DNA from: Euptelea pleiosperma
Taxonomy: Eukaryota; Streptophyta; Magnoliopsida; Ranunculales; Eupteleaceae
Direction: 5' to 3'
Length of the DNA: 64,000 bases
Assembly (NCBI GenBank): GCA_035048495.1
Contig: CM068547.1
Span: 17,367,913 to 17,431,912 of the forward strand
The stretch's first letter is position 1; the number at the start of each line of letters is the position of its first letter. A program made the position numbers and the translations under genes. Under the pieces are notes generated by a model. That model was not told the origin of the DNA. It saw nothing but the letters and a program-made list of their open reading frames with translations, and did no database searches. Of the stretch, positions 23,639 through 35,152 are shown one piece after another.

Positions 23639-23664
23639 CCAACGACCGGAAAAACCTAGTTTCA

Positions 23665-23911
23665 GCTAGCACATGTTAGTACCTGAGATTAACTATAGCT
23701 TCTTGCACATGTTAGAGTGTACACACCTACCCTTGAAGGCGACCATACCCCATCATTATGGACAACTAAAGTCGGAAAGTCTCCACCAATTCCTATCCCT
23801 ATAAATAGGTGCCTCGTTTATTGAGAAAAGGTTTTGAAATCAACTATCTCACAAAAGCTATGTCCCTTCTCTCCCTCTCTCTCACCAGGCCAATCAAATG
23901 GACTTGAGTTG
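23665..23911. other. Background DNA between the Athila and copia elements
   Basis: The original locus continues from here to 59493 once the copia element is removed. A TATA-like TATAAATA sits at 23800-23807 ahead of a CTCTCCCTCTCT stretch, which looks like an old LTR promoter region. No gene is seen. Confidence 0.35.
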
Positions 23912-23916
23912 TCGAC
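23912..23916. repeat. Target-site duplication of the copia element (5' side)
   Basis: TCGAC here pairs with CCGAC at 59488-59492 (four of five bases). Confidence 0.65.
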
Positions 23917-24209
23917 TGTAAGGAATATTTTCATATTCAATTTGGCAAAGATTCTGTTTGACATAAAAACATTCGTGTAACCGTTCCTACGAGCACCAAT
24001 GTAATGTGGAGATGTTGTGGTATGCATACTTCGCCGACTACTTGAAGACTAGAAGACAGAGACAGCAAGAATGAGATAGTTGACGAAAGAAGTCATCTGA
24101 GTGACTTAGTGGCCATAGGAATAGGTTTAAAATGAATAAAATATAATGGTCAAACCTAGTCATTAGACAGACCCAAGTCTGAGTCAAAGATATTGACTAA
24201 TAGGAGAGT

Positions 24210-24465
24210 CCGATAGATTGGAACTTGTCCAATCAATTGGACATAGCCCAATCGATTGGAGGACTCTATGTAATCGATTGAAAGCTACGAGGCAGAATAA
24301 TATTTTAGCCCAATCGATTGAAGACTCTGTGAAATCGATTGGAGCCTTCAGGACAGAAACTTATTTAAGTCCAATTGATTGGAGACCTCTGTGTAATCGA
24401 TTGGAGCCTACGGAACAAGAAACTTATTGAGGCCAATCGATTGGGCCCAAAGTACAATCGATTGG
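24210..24465. repeat. Phased array of CCAATCGATTGG palindromes (10 sites)
   Basis: Site starts are 24210, 24229, 24248, 24270, 24310, 24331, 24371, 24393, 24433 and 24454. Spacings are 19, 19, 22, 40, 21, 40, 22, 40, 21. Three pairs repeat every 61-62 bp (24310/24331, 24371/24393, 24433/24454). Some sites are degenerate (AATCAATT, AATTGATT). The array ends about 85 bases before the TATA box, so it lies in the upstream promoter region of the LTR. Confidence 0.9.
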
Positions 24466-24549
24466 ACCTTGCACGAACTCAGTCTTTCTCAGATCTGAAT
24501 TTCTTGGTTCCATTATCCCACGTTCTACACGACTCAGGGTCACGAATTC

Positions 24550-24557
24550 TATAAATA
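24550..24557 (+). promoter_or_regulatory. TATA box of the copia 5' LTR
   Basis: TATAAATA, conserved at 58640-58647 in the 3' LTR. Confidence 0.7.
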
Positions 24558-25404
24558 CAACCCTTTTACACATTCTCTAAACACACACAGAGACACAGAG
24601 TCACTCAATCTTTCAAGAGTGAGAAGAAAAGGTTTATTTATTACAGTGTCCATTCGAAGAGCAATAAGCTTGTTTCTCATTCACATCTTGCGAGCTTGTT
24701 CTTCTTATTGATCAAAGCTAAGTGCTTGATCCATCCCTCAGCTTAGATCTACCACTCATATATTCGACCTAGTAGCCTGAGTGTACCAGTGTGACTCAAC
24801 ACCTTTTGAGCAACCTAGAGTTCAGGGTGTACTAAATCCTTCACCTTCTGCAAAGGCGGGAGTGTTAAGAATTAAAATCGGAAGAGCCGATCAACGGTAG
24901 GTTTGGTATGTACCAAATTGAACAAGCGAACAAGGCTTCTTGACTGTAAGGGTGCGCATGGATTCGTAGCGTTGATTTAGAGGACGTAGACGCCTCGGCA
25001 GTAGGCCTTGGCTAAGGTTGGAAGCTGTATTTACAACGGTGCTGCGTACGTAACCTTTGTTTCGTTTAACTTTTCAGTCAGTGATACTTTTCGTTTGGAC
25101 ATGGTCCCATGGTTTTTCCTTGGCTAAGGTTTCCACCTAAAAATCTCTTGTCTTGTGTGATTGTTTGTTTGTATTCCATGATCTATCTTGATTAGACCAA
25201 ACGACAAAAAGAAAATATACGACAGAGGTATATTCGACTTGAGTCAGTTGTGATAATCTTTTATCAAACAACTAAGGCATACAATTTTGCTCTCCTACCA
25301 CTGACTAGTAAAATTGTGTAGGTTAATTAATTTTAAATACCTAATCAACCCCCTCCCCTTCTAGGCATATTGGATTAAAAAAAATAGACCTGTGTTATTT
25401 CAAT

Positions 25405-25416
25405 TGGTATCAGAGC
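25405..25416 (+). other. Primer-binding site (initiator tRNA-Met type)
   Basis: TGGTATCAGAGC starts two bases after the LTR end. It is the standard site of plant copia elements, complementary to the 3' end of tRNA-Met. Confidence 0.9.
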
Positions 25417-25511
25417 GGGTTATTCTATTTAAGGTTTAATCACCTAAATTTAGATTCTTGAGAAACCAGTCCATTTTCATTAATTTGTCAAAATACAAAA
25501 AAAATGTGGAA

Positions 25512-27327
25512 ACACATCCAGACCTCCATTGTTTGATGGAGAAGACTATGCCTATTGGAAGGCTAAGATGATGGCTTTTATAAAATCTATTGATGAAAGA
25601 GTCTGGATGTCTGTAGTGGATGGTTGGTCACCACCCACAATGGCTGTAGGAGATAAAACCATTCTTAACCTAAAGCCGATTGGAGCAAAGAGGACATAGA
25701 TTGTTGTTGTCTAAACAGCAAAGGGCTAAATGCTATTTTCAATGTGGTTGATAAGAATGATGAGTTTCAAAGAAGCTCTACTTGTTCTTTGGCTAAAGAA
25801 GCATGGGACATTCTTAGAGTCACCTATGAAGGAACGTCAGCTGTTAAAATCTCTAAACTTCAAATGTTGACAACTAAGTTCGAATCCATGAGAATGGAGG
25901 AGAATGATACATTCACTGAGTTCTATGCTCAACTTAGTGATATTGTGAACTCTGCACACAACTTGGGTGAAATCATTCCTGAATCCAAAGTTGTTCAAAA
26001 AAATTTGAGATCCTTACCTAATAGATTTCAGGCTAAGGTAATTGCTATTGGGGACTCTCTCAAAATTGATGAGCTGGTTGGGTCTCTACAAACTTATGAG
26101 ATGAATTTGAGACAACCAAAGAAATTAAAAGGTATTGTCCTTAAAGTTTATGAACTTCAAGATTCAGAGTCAGATGTTGACTCTGAAGTTGAAATGGCAT
26201 TATTTGTGAAAAAGTTAAAAAAGTTTTTTCGTTCTAAAAATGATAGAGTTAAGAACAATAAAACTTTTGATAAATGTAAGGAACATGCCAGACCTCATGC
26301 GAGAGGTAACAGAAGTGAATGGAACCCTAGGGAAAGCCGCTCAAGTGAACCCCAATGTTTCAAATGTAAAGGTTTTGGTCACTTTGCTAATGGTTGCCCA
26401 AACAAAGAAGAATATAAGGGCAAGGCAAAAGCTTTCAATGCCACATGGGATGAAAAATCAAAAGACCATTCTGATGATTCAGATATCAATGAAAAGACTG
26501 ATAAGTATATAGCTTTTGTTACTCGTTTTAATAGTCCCTATGGATCTCATGGAGATTCCAAGAAAAGTGATGATGAGAGTTCGAAAAACTCTTATAATGG
26601 GGACTCGGATGACTCGGCAGTTGGTGTGAAAGAACTATACAAGGAATCAATAAAGTTCATTAAGGCTAATATATTTTTATCTGATAGAGTTAAATGTCTT
26701 GACTTTGAAAATGCGGCCTTGTTAATTGACACTAAAAAATTAAAAGTGTTGATTACTGATTTAGAGCAAGAAAATGAGTCTCTGCTAAAAAGAAACAAGT
26801 CACTGGAATGTAAATGCCAAACTTGCATGTCACATAAGGAATCCCTAAAAAATGAGCTTCTTAAATCTAAGAGGGATGTGTTAGGATTCTCATCTAGCTT
26901 TGTAAAGCTTGATGAGATTCTTCGTGTGGGAAAAGTCTATGGAGACAAACAAGGTTTGGGTTACAAACAAAATCAAGAAGAAGGGTCTTTTTTCAAAATG
27001 ATTTTTGTTAAAACTCAAACTATTCCCACTTAGATCAGTGACCAAATCAAAGTTGTCAAAAACAATTGTCATTGTACGTACTGCAAAAATGTGGGTCATG
27101 TGATTAGAGATTGTCTTAAATTAAGAAGAGGACATCAAAATTCTCTAGAGAAAGTGGTGAACTCAACTCAAAATGTGAAGAGTCAAAGATTTCCAATGAA
27201 GACACATTATGAGATAAACTATTTGGATGTGCTATCTAGGAAGATGAAAGACCTACTGGAAAGATCTAGAGAATTAATCAAGGAGATTGAGCTCTTAAAA
27301 AATTCAAACATCCTCAGAGTTCTTTAA
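25512..27327 (+). pseudogene. Copia Gag with two zinc knuckles (frameshift, one stop)
   Basis: The N-terminal block RPPLFDGEDYAYWKAKMMAF (near 25522-25581) is in one frame. A shift near 25676 leads to the main frame, open to 27030. That frame carries AWDILRVTYEGT, KLQMLTTKFESMRM and LRSLPNRFQAKV, the Gag family seen in plant copia elements. The zinc knuckle CFKCKGFGHFANGC (C-x2-C-x4-H-x4-C) follows, near 26359-26400, and then an acidic Ser-rich segment and a coiled-coil stretch (VLITDLEQENESLLKRNKSL). After a TAG at 27031-27033 the frame resumes with a second knuckle, CTYCKNVGHVIRDC (about 27075-27116), and stops at 27327. No protease motif follows. Gag would form the virus-like particle in the cytoplasm and bind element RNA. 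Confidence 0.85.
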
Positions 27328-27718
27328 CTCAAAAGAGGAGAGATCCTAAGAGAATTAATCTATCCACCAAAATCACATCTATATGGGTTAGAAAAGATTC
27401 TCTGAAAGAGAAATGTTCGACAATGTCCTATCTCTGAGTATTGTGCTCTCTATCCCCTCGTGTTTTCCATTCTTTTTTTTTTTTAGGGATTTTTTTGTTT
27501 TTGTTTTCCTTATAATTTTGCTTCGATCATTTTGAAGAATAAAAATTGAAAATTTTTGTTTCAGAAAATCAAAAGATCTATTGTTCAGAAGAATGTTAAA
27601 ATTATTATATAAGATTTTTGATGAGCAGTAATTTTTTAGAACATTCATAGAACAAGAACTTAACTATGTTGGTAAAATTTTGTTAATATCAGTATTATAT
27701 CTTTTAATCACTACTACA
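27328..27718 (+). other. Copia internal DNA after gag; no pol
   Basis: AT-rich, with poly-T near 27471. No protease, integrase or RT motif is seen in any frame. It ends at the CACTA insertion (target AAT, 27716-27718). Confidence 0.6.
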
Positions 27719-28140
27719 TAATATTGTTTAGACTACACTATTAAAAAATAGATAGACTACAATTTTATTTAAAAATGAAGCGTAAAAGTCTAATTTTAAC
27801 AAAAATTAATTTAAAAAATAAAAGACTACGATTTTAGTAAAATCCGTGGCTTAAAGTGCTGCAAAATGGTCACAATTTTTACTAGAACCGTAGCCCTAAC
27901 CTTTAGTCCATGATTTTTGTAAAAGATGGGGTAGTTAAAAAAAATTAAAGGCTACAATTTTATTAAAATCCGTAGTTGAAACTGTAGGATAAACCCTTAC
28001 TTCAGGCCATGGATTTTGCGAAACTATGGTTTATGACCACTTTTAGACTTTACGCCAGGATTGTAACAAATATCAACGCTTAAACTAAATCCCTGCTCCC
28101 CGCGCTAACAAATTAATACCCATATAGTCGATGTCTCTTT

Positions 28141-28437
28141 TTTTCTTTGAACATGCTACCTCTTTCCCTATCAGTATGCTCTCTCCCTCTCCACCCATCT
28201 CCCTTCCGCCAGTGATTGATCCTCCGGCCATTGCTCCACCGGTGCCCCAGTCGGTCATTACTCTATCGGTGTTCTAGTTGGTCGTTACTCTGTCGGTGCT
28301 CTGCCTGCCATTTACCGTGCTTTACAGCACTCAAATCTACACATGTGCGCCGTCGTGTGAGTATCGCCTCAAATCTCCTCCGTCATCTACCTACCTACAC
28401 CGTCGTGACGTCGTCGCAAGAATATCAGGTAAGAGTA
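28141..28437 (+). pseudogene. Exon-like GC-rich segment with a 27-bp triplicated unit
   Basis: A GC-rich island in AT-rich surroundings, ending AATATCAG before a GTAAGAG donor (28430-28431). Three 27-bp units start at 28226, 28253 and 28280 and keep frame (nine codons each). The source gene is not recognised. It looks like a captured first exon or 5' leader. Confidence 0.35.
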
Positions 28438-29092
28438 ATGTTTTATTTAATTATTTTTTTATGATTTTTGGATCAGAAATTAGAGATTTCTGATCATATG
28501 GATGTTTGGCCGAACACTGATATTCGCTCAAAAGTGCTTATTTTAAGCTATTATCCTTATAGCGTTGTCGCATTCTCCTACGTAAAACTTATCTTTTCGT
28601 CGACTTTTCCACGTAAGAGTTTCTTCAATTGCATAGAATGCATTCTTTAGATGAAAATCGACTATTTGCATGAAATATACGCATTTCAGATAGTCCAGTA
28701 TCAAGCCGTTTTAGTTGAATCTCATTACGTGCTTTTCACTTGCAGGAGACCCTATTAGGCGATTCTCGAGGACTGGCTGGCCCATGATCAACCACAGAAG
28801 ACTTCTATCAAAGCTTAAAGAGCCAACAGGCTAGGATAAAAAGATAGAAGACATGTACAGGCAAAGCTAGAGGATCGTAGAGCCGGAACAAGGACTAAGA
28901 GAGAGAAGAATAGCTGGAGACCAAGAGAAGGACTTAGGTGTTAAAGGCTACACCATTGACATCAAAGGATAAGTTTGACTAATTGGTGGAGCGGACGAGA
29001 GAGAATAAAGAAGACCAAGGTTCAAGACCCTCCAATGCTTTTATTTTTGTATTTTTCTCTCACCTCTCTCTTATTTCTCTCTCTATCTATCT

Positions 29093-29210
29093 TGGCCCAT
29101 GACCCATGACCCATGACCATGACCCATGACCATGCCCATGACCCATGACCCATGCCCATACCCATGACCCATGCCCATGAACATGACCCATGCCTATGCC
29201 CATGCCATTT
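29093..29210. repeat. CCCATGA/CCCATGC minisatellite in the solo LTR
   Basis: About 17 short units of CCCATGA, CCATGA and CCCATGC. A shorter version, in the opposite orientation, is at 4222-4258 and 13400-13436. Confidence 0.85.
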
Positions 29211-29949
29211 GCAACAACAAGAGAGAATTGGTCTCACTTGACCGATTCTTCTCTCCCCCATATCTCTCTATCCTAGTCACTCTCTCTCATCTAACTAACC
29301 CATTCCCAACCATTGAATCTCTCTAGATCCAACGGTCATCATTTTTACAACAAGCAAAAAGAAAAAAAAAATCTATAAGAGATCTACGATCTCTCCTTCT
29401 TGGGTTGGTTCCCTCCCCCATGATTTCTTTCTCTCCTTCTTCTTCCTCCCCTTCTTGAAGTGTGATCGCTGGAGCTCCCCAAACTAGCAACCTTCACAGC
29501 CTAAATGGCTGGTTCCTTCCCCCTCTAATCTCTTAATCCCCTTCTTCTCTCAATCTCTCTTCTTTCTCTGGTTCGTTTGCCCAACATTGACACAGGTGGA
29601 CTGTGTGACAGCCACTCACCTCTGTCTCACGTTGCTAGATCACTCCTCCATAGCCAGATCTCCACTACGCCTCCTGCTACTTCTCCATTTACCGTGGAGA
29701 ACCACCACGTGCTAGAGAACCACGTGCTATTCTCCCACGTTGTAGGTCATCTCAGTCATCCTCACTGAATTTACCCATCTTGGTGCACCTCCTTCAGCAG
29801 CCAAAACCTTACCGTCTTGCTATTGTTGTGCGTCTTCTCCACCAAGGGCAGCAGGCCTGCAATTCTCTTGAAGCTCCACCAAGGTATCTTCTCTTCTTGG
29901 CTTTCCTTCTATTCTTCTTCTTCTTCTTCTTCTTCTTCACGTCCTCCCC

Positions 29950-30303
29950 GGAGTTGCAGCCTGCAACTCCAATCGCCACCACCATCTTGCTGCCATACAA
30001 TTCCAGCAACACCATTACCGTTGCAGACGATCTTCTCTAGCCACCTGCAAGTGCATTTTCCCCCTCCTCAGTCCGTCTTCTTCCTCCTCCTCCTTCTTCA
30101 CTGCTTGCAGGCCGTCCACCATTGGAGCTCCTCCCCCTTGCATAGCCTGTAACATGGTGTAGCAGATCCACCAACAGCCAGCACCGCCTCTAGCAAGTTG
30201 TCTTCTCGTTCTTCTTCTTCTTCTTCTTCTTATTCTTCTTCTTTTTCTTCTTCTTCTTCTTTAAATTTTTTTCTTCACCGGCGTTGCAGACCTGCAACTC
30301 CGG
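29950..30303. repeat. Two GGAGTTGCAG / CTGCAACTCC inverted repeats
   Basis: 29950-29970 has perfect 10-base arms with a 1-base spacer. 30278-30303 has 12-base arms with one mismatch and a 2-base spacer. Each follows a (CTT)n tract. Confidence 0.85.
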
Positions 30304-31634
30304 CGATCTTTTCGGCGGCAACCTCCTCCATAACAGCATTATTGCCCCTCCATTCTTCACCACGTTAGGTGCAAATCAGACCTTGTGGTTCCCACTTTTC
30401 CGGTCTCCCTATTCTCATCCACAGGGTTGCAACAGTGCCTCTTCTTCTTTTCATTTACGGGATTCCATCCCTCAAACCAACAACCCATGATCTGCACAGC
30501 AAAATTTGGAACCTCCCCTGTGCACCGGACAGCAAGAGCAGCCATGTGCTGCTCATCACCCTCTATTGCATGCATCCAAGCAAGCTACGTGATCCCCTCA
30601 GCCAAGTCAGCAACATTGCTGAATCTGCTCCCAATCGTTAACTCTCACGAGTTAATCTTGCTGCTCCTACACTTGAAGACGTGGTCAGCTTTCATCTCCA
30701 CCACAGCTGTGAACACCTGTCATGGCTTCCCTCTTTTGAAAAGATCCACCTTGAACAGCATCTCTCCATCTCACCCCTCTCCTTCACACGACGCCCCTCC
30801 TTGCTGCAACTCTAAGTGGCATTGCTGTTCTTCTTAGGAGATCTACCCACTGTGCCTGCCACGGCCTGTTGCTCCACTGCAGCAAAGCTCCGCCAGCTGG
30901 CTCCTCAAGAGTTGCTGTTCACCCCTCCATTCTCGACCTCAATTGATAAGCATCACAGCCACTTGAAAAGCATCTTGCAGCTACCTCTACCTTGGCTGAG
31001 ATCTTGATGCACATCCCCACCTTCTCAAGCACGTGCATCCTTCCACAGTAACCACGAGCCACTAAAGCAACTGATTTCATTCCACCAAGGTTTGGGTAGG
31101 TTTTCTCTTCCTAACCTTCACTTTATCTCTAGAAAGGTGAGTTTCTCTCTCTAGTTCACACTTTCTCTCTCTCCATTTTCTCTCTCTCTCTCTCTATTTT
31201 CTCTATCTACTTGTTATCTTCCTTTTGTTTTCTAGTTAATTTGTGAATGATTACGCATTTAATGAAATATTATTTTTAAATTCAATTCAATAAAGTTCAA
31301 TTTGATTTTGTATGGATGCATTTTAATTATCATAGGCTGTTTATGTTGCTTTCATATTCTTATTAAGTGAGGAAATTTCTCTCTCCAAAAATCACAATAT
31401 CATGTTTTAAGTCCCTATCAGATCACCATTCTCACCCTTTCATCATTCTAAGCAGATTTCAGTTAATTTGTTCTTTATTTGCCCTAACCCCGAGTGCAGA
31501 CGATATCCGACATGAGCCACTATGCAAATCTGTATTTTTGCAGATTTAGTGAACCAAATTGGAGAAATTACAAATCTTGTTGAAATACAAGGGTTTCCGA
31601 TCTAACGACACGGAAAAAACCTAATTTCAAATAC

Positions 31635-32770
31635 TAGATGCAACGGCGGAATCCTAGATGTTTAGCGGAAACCTAGATGGGTTTTTTCCTTTTACTCTCT
31701 CTTTTAATCTGATTTCTCTTTCTCTTCGCCCATCTTTCTCACTTGATTCAGATCAAGCTTTAATCCAGCTTAGATATAGTCTCTTCCTCTTCCTCTCCCT
31801 CTCCCTCTCCCTCTTTCTTTCTTTCTACAACTCTTCATTCTCATCTACAACTCTCTCTCTCCCTCTCTCTCATCATTGGGGATTTTGAGTTCAATGTTCT
31901 GTTACAGAACACCGATCAAGATTCAGCAAAGGGGTTTCGTAGTAGAGAAGAACACAAAGAAACCATCCCACCATCTCATGGTGAGTTATTCCTATCTATT
32001 CTTCTAGAACCCTAATTTCATTTTTGAACAAAAAAATGGCATTTTGCATTGTTCAAATTGTATTTCGAAGGTCTGGATTTGGAACAGAGAAGGATCATGG
32101 TCGTCCATTTGAGCAACGGTGCCAGCTCTAATGAACTGTGAGGTAAAAATTGCTAACTTTGTTGTTGAGATTGTGAAAAATATTTGTTGATTTATTGTTT
32201 CCTATGTTTTCCTTATCTTCTCTTCGATGAAGTTCAGTTGTGGGCTGAAGCAAGCTCTTTAATCTGCAAATTTCTCTTAAGAAACCCAAGGAAAGAAATT
32301 TTTTCAAATTGAAAGATAGAGGTGCGCTTTCCATTAAGAAACTTGTACTAGCTGTAGTGTGCATAAATAATATTTTTGAAAGTTTTTTTTCTCAGGATTG
32401 ATAATTAGAGCATTCCACATCGGAAGTGTCATATTAAGATCTACTTTGAGATCAAGGATCATTATATGCCATGCTATGTTACCTGGATACAAATAGGACA
32501 CAGGATTTATATGCTGCATATGTGACATTTACACTTAAAATTGATTTGGATACAGAACATACCATTTTTAATTATATGGGTAAGATAGATGGCAAGTATT
32601 TCTTGGGAGTGGCATAGTGAAGGAAAGGCTGACCTTGACATGCAATTCCTTGAGTGAACAGAATCATCAATTGTCTAAGGGACAATTATAGGTGTCCCTG
32701 TGGATAGACTGATGTGGGGGTTCGATCTACTTACACAACCTTTAGCTGGTGTATAACTGATGTGACCAAC
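31635..32770. other. CACTA interior: leader-like DNA, no gene recognised
   Basis: A TCTCTC-rich stretch (31700-31880) followed by a possible untranslated exon ending CATCTCATG before GTGAGT (31981-31986). It looks like a captured 5' region of a plant gene, but the source is unknown. From 32000 to 32770 I see nothing. Confidence 0.3.
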
Positions 32771-32777
32771 AACATCC

Positions 32778-33138
32778 TGCATCGGTACACATGCCTGCTT
32801 GGTCAGGTGATAGATGTGTACCTTCCCTTTGTGGGAGGTCGTGGGTTCAACCCTGTTCAGCATCATCAATATTGGGCATCCGGCAAGAAAAGGGTTCATT
32901 GAGAATCTTTCATTTAGTCAAGGAGATCTGGCACTTGGTTTCCTCTTTGAACATCTCGTTCCCTTGTGTGCCAAAGATGGCGAATGAGAAAGTGCACATC
33001 TTAGGTAAAGATGGAATCAATAGGGGTTTTATGTATTTTGATGTAGCTTCGCCTATTTAATTATTTTTGTCTTTCTTATACTCTCTTTCTCCTTCTTTGT
33101 ACTTTTGTTTATATTATCATTGTTACCGATAAAAAAAG
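32778..33138 (+). mobile_element. Possible tRNA-derived SINE
   Basis: An A-box-like TTGGTCAGGTGA (32799-32810) lies 33 bases before a B-box-like GGTTCAACCC (32844-32853), the arrangement of a tRNA-type polymerase III promoter. The 3' end, TTACCGATAAAAAAA, resembles the tails of plant SINEs. Boundaries and target duplications are not clear, so this stays tentative. Confidence 0.4.
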
Positions 33139-33573
33139 AAGAGCTGAAATCAAAATATATGAATAAATTGAGATTTGTTTGAAAAACTATGTTGGCTTGC
33201 GTCCAACACGGTGTCCAACATGGCAAATTCTTAGAAAATGTAGTGTCCTTATTATGTAGCCAAATGTCATCATCTATTTCTTTCTAACATTTTTTCAACA
33301 AAGTCAGCCTTAGCTAATTTATTTATTTCAATTAGTTCCTTCTTTGATTGCTCTTATGTTGGAACAAGTACAAAATAACTTAGGGCAATGACAACAGTGG
33401 CCTTTTGATAGTTACTTACCAATACTTCATTTTCTCACAAATAGACTGGAGGCTAATTGATTGTTTTTAACTTAGAATGTTACTCTGGCTGTATAATATT
33501 GCTTTGCATTGCTTTATACTTTGCTAAAACTAAGAGAATTTAATTTTCTATTTGTTTAGGATGTTAATCACAG

Positions 33574-33670
33574 GTTGCAAATGCACTCATCTTTGATAAA
33601 AAAAAAGTTCTCCCTAGATGAAGAATTGGAAGTTTGTTATTACATCCCCCCGTCATCGAAATGCTCTCAG
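33574..33670 (+). pseudogene. Captured exon, source unknown (SLDEELEVCYYIPPSS)
   Basis: An acceptor (CACAG) and donor (CAG/GTCGTAAG) bound an open stretch that reads SLDEELEVCYYIPPSS. I do not recognise the family. It sits in the CACTA interior in the same orientation as the identified fragments. Confidence 0.35.
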
Positions 33671-34805
33671 GTCGTAAGTTCTCTATTTTTTTTTTTAAAT
33701 GCTTTCAATGGAATGGTACATGCTCTCAAATTCTCGCCCTGTTACATTGTCGATTATGTTCATTTTGTAGACGTACACACAAAGTGTAATTTTCAGTCTT
33801 GTAGATGTAAAGAGTTTTTGTCTTGTAGATGTAAAGAGTGTTTGTCGTCACTACGAGTCTGTAATGGGAGAACATGTGTGCTGTAATTGTTCAATCTTGT
33901 CTTGCTCATTGGTAATGGGCTTTGTGAGTAGCATGGAATGGAGCCGCTGCTGAAAATCCCTTTTGAGAGTAGTTCATCTTCCGGTGGTTTCATTTTGTTG
34001 GGGCTAAAGCTTTTCTCAAATTGGATTCTGCTGGACTGTGTTATCCAAAGAACAACATTTTGTCATTATTTCTCCTCATCAAGCGCAAAGTTGGACTAGC
34101 AAGGAAGGTCTTTGATGGAAGTCTTGATGGTTGCACAGCTTGGAAGTGTTGCATGGTTCACTTTGATTCATGTTTTTTGCATCATAAAACAACCAATTTC
34201 CACTCAATCCCTGATTAGAGTTTTATGTTATTAGTCTGGAGTTCTCTACGAGTCTGAATTAAGGGATTATATAGTAATTATTCAATTTTTTTCTTCCTAG
34301 GCACTGATCTTTGAGCCAGAGGTATATGTTGGAGTCTGGATTCTTTTTTGATTAACACGAAAGATCAAAGTTCTGTTTTGTTGGTACACAGCTGGTTACC
34401 TAGGAAGTCATTGATTGTTCACAGGTGCTGCAACTGCTGCTCTCCTTAGTCTTGGAAGTCTTTTGATTATTAACAGAGGAGGTTGATTGTTTAAGGTTGT
34501 ATGTATGCTGGCTAATTGTTTGCTCTCCCCCGGTTGTTTAATTTCCTGACAGGCATTATATGAGTTTAATGTGTGTACACTTGCATATATGCACACCAGC
34601 AACAGGACCAAAATTTGTGGAAAGCATAATTGCTAGTGTAAATCTGAGTCATTTATGTGCTATTTTTAAACAGAACGGATGTTATATTTGTGGTCACTGT
34701 ATTTCAATAGTTGAAATGGCATATGCTCTACAGGTTGCAAATTGTTTTCAAATTTGGCAAACCTATCTTATGAAATTTTCTTAATAAATTTGTGGTGTTT
34801 CTTGC
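33671..34805. other. CACTA interior: intron or UTR-like DNA
   Basis: AT-rich, with a direct repeat TCTTGTAGATGTAAAGAG at 33798 and again about 24 bases on. No supported exon is seen. Confidence 0.3.
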
Positions 34806-34810
34806 TCCAG

Positions 34811-34930
34811 GTTCAACCGATCCAATGGGTAGGTTCAAACGAAGAATTGGATTATTTGTTGGGTGGGAAGATACAAGTCACCATTGAGTCCAATTCTGAG
34901 AGTTTGCATCTTCGTCAAAGTCTATTCTAG
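34811..34930 (+). pseudogene. Captured exon-like segment, source unknown
   Basis: After a CTCCAG acceptor an open frame reads VQPIQWVGSNEELDYLLGGK and ends at TAG 34928-34930. Another frame of the same DNA is open in part. I cannot assign it; it lies just upstream of the DA2-like exon. Confidence 0.3.
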
Positions 34931-35085
34931 CAGCTAACTAGCTGATCATCGATCCAAGCCGTGTTTATGCCGATACCAGCTACTTGCCCACCACAGTTAC
35001 CTTCAAACATTATTTTATTTAAAATAATTAAAAACTGCATCATTTTATTGTTGGGTAGGTAATTTTAGAAATTTCTACTGCACAG

Positions 35086-35152
35086 GCATGCAGAATTTGG
35101 ACTAGATCTTGAAGAAATTATGGTGGTGGAAGCAATTTGGCAATCCATTCAG
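35086..35152 (+). pseudogene. Captured exon of a DA2-like RING E3 ubiquitin ligase
   Basis: Clean splice borders (CACAG before 35086, GTTTGT after 35152) enclose 22 codons that include FGLDLEEIMVVEAIWQSIQ. This block resembles the conserved stretch (LDLE-x-hM-VMEAIWLSIQ) near the C-terminus of plant DA2/DA2-like ligases, which limit organ growth by ubiquitinating targets. Only this exon is recognised and the RING finger is not present, so it cannot act as a ligase. The gene assignment is from memory of the family and is moderately sure. Confidence 0.5.

Larger units (their letters stand above)
1..23664 (+). mobile_element. Athila-type Ty3/gypsy element (outer, + strand), split by later insertions
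   Basis: This outer element is read from its 5' LTR end (1-271), tRNA-Asp-like primer site (274-287), leader (272-1631), gag/protease relic (about 15130-16907), 3' non-coding region and purine tract (to 19247) and 3' LTR (19248-23664). The 1-271 piece matches 20811-21079 joined to 23644-23664, which identifies the two LTRs. The internal DNA continues from 1631 to 14528 once the minus-strand Athila copy is removed. RT, RNase H and integrase are absent between the protease relic and the 3' region, so this is a deleted, non-autonomous copy. The 5' boundary lies outside the window, so its target duplication cannot be checked; the 3' flank reads GCTAG. Confidence 0.85.
19248..23664 (+). mobile_element. 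3' LTR of the outer Athila element, split by a solo LTR
   Basis: It begins TGATATTCGCTCAAAAGTAC after a purine tract and ends ...CCTAGTTTCA at 23664. Without the 21080-23643 insertion it is about 1.85 kb, much shorter than the 3.7-kb LTR at 1632. It shares that family's first 250 and last 150 bases but lacks the GGAGTTGCAG inverted repeat. A TATA-like box (TATAAAAGG) is at 20482-20490. Confidence 0.85.
23917..25402 (+). mobile_element. 5' LTR of the copia element (1486 bp)
   Basis: It begins TGTAAGGAATATTTTCATAT and ends ...GTGTTATTTCA just before the primer site. It matches the 3' LTR at 57857-59487 and the partial copy at 63130. It contains ten CCAATCGATTGG-type palindromes (24210-24465) and a TATA box at 24550. 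A 45-base segment present in the 3' LTR (about 58046-58090) and in the 63130 copy is missing here, so that is a deletion in this LTR. Confidence 0.9.
28518..31629 (+). mobile_element. Solo LTR (Athila-related, 3112 bp) inside the CACTA element
   Basis: TGATATTCGC...CCTAATTTCA, flanked by AACAC (28513-28517) and AATAC (31630-31634), one mismatch. It contains a CCCATGA-rich minisatellite (29093-29210), CTT tracts and two GGAGTTGCAG-type inverted repeats (29950-29970; 30278-30303). The ORFs within (for example 30385-30837) are LTR sequence, not genes. Confidence 0.88.

Noticed and set aside
24218..24430. Protein-like repeats (IDW, NRL, SIG) translated from the palindrome array
   Set aside because: The ORF is a by-product of repeated CCAATCGATTGG in the LTR promoter; no start context and no conservation beyond the DNA motif.
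29577..31007. Several ORFs of 60-150 aa
   Set aside because: Inside a solo LTR; overlapping frames and no family likeness.
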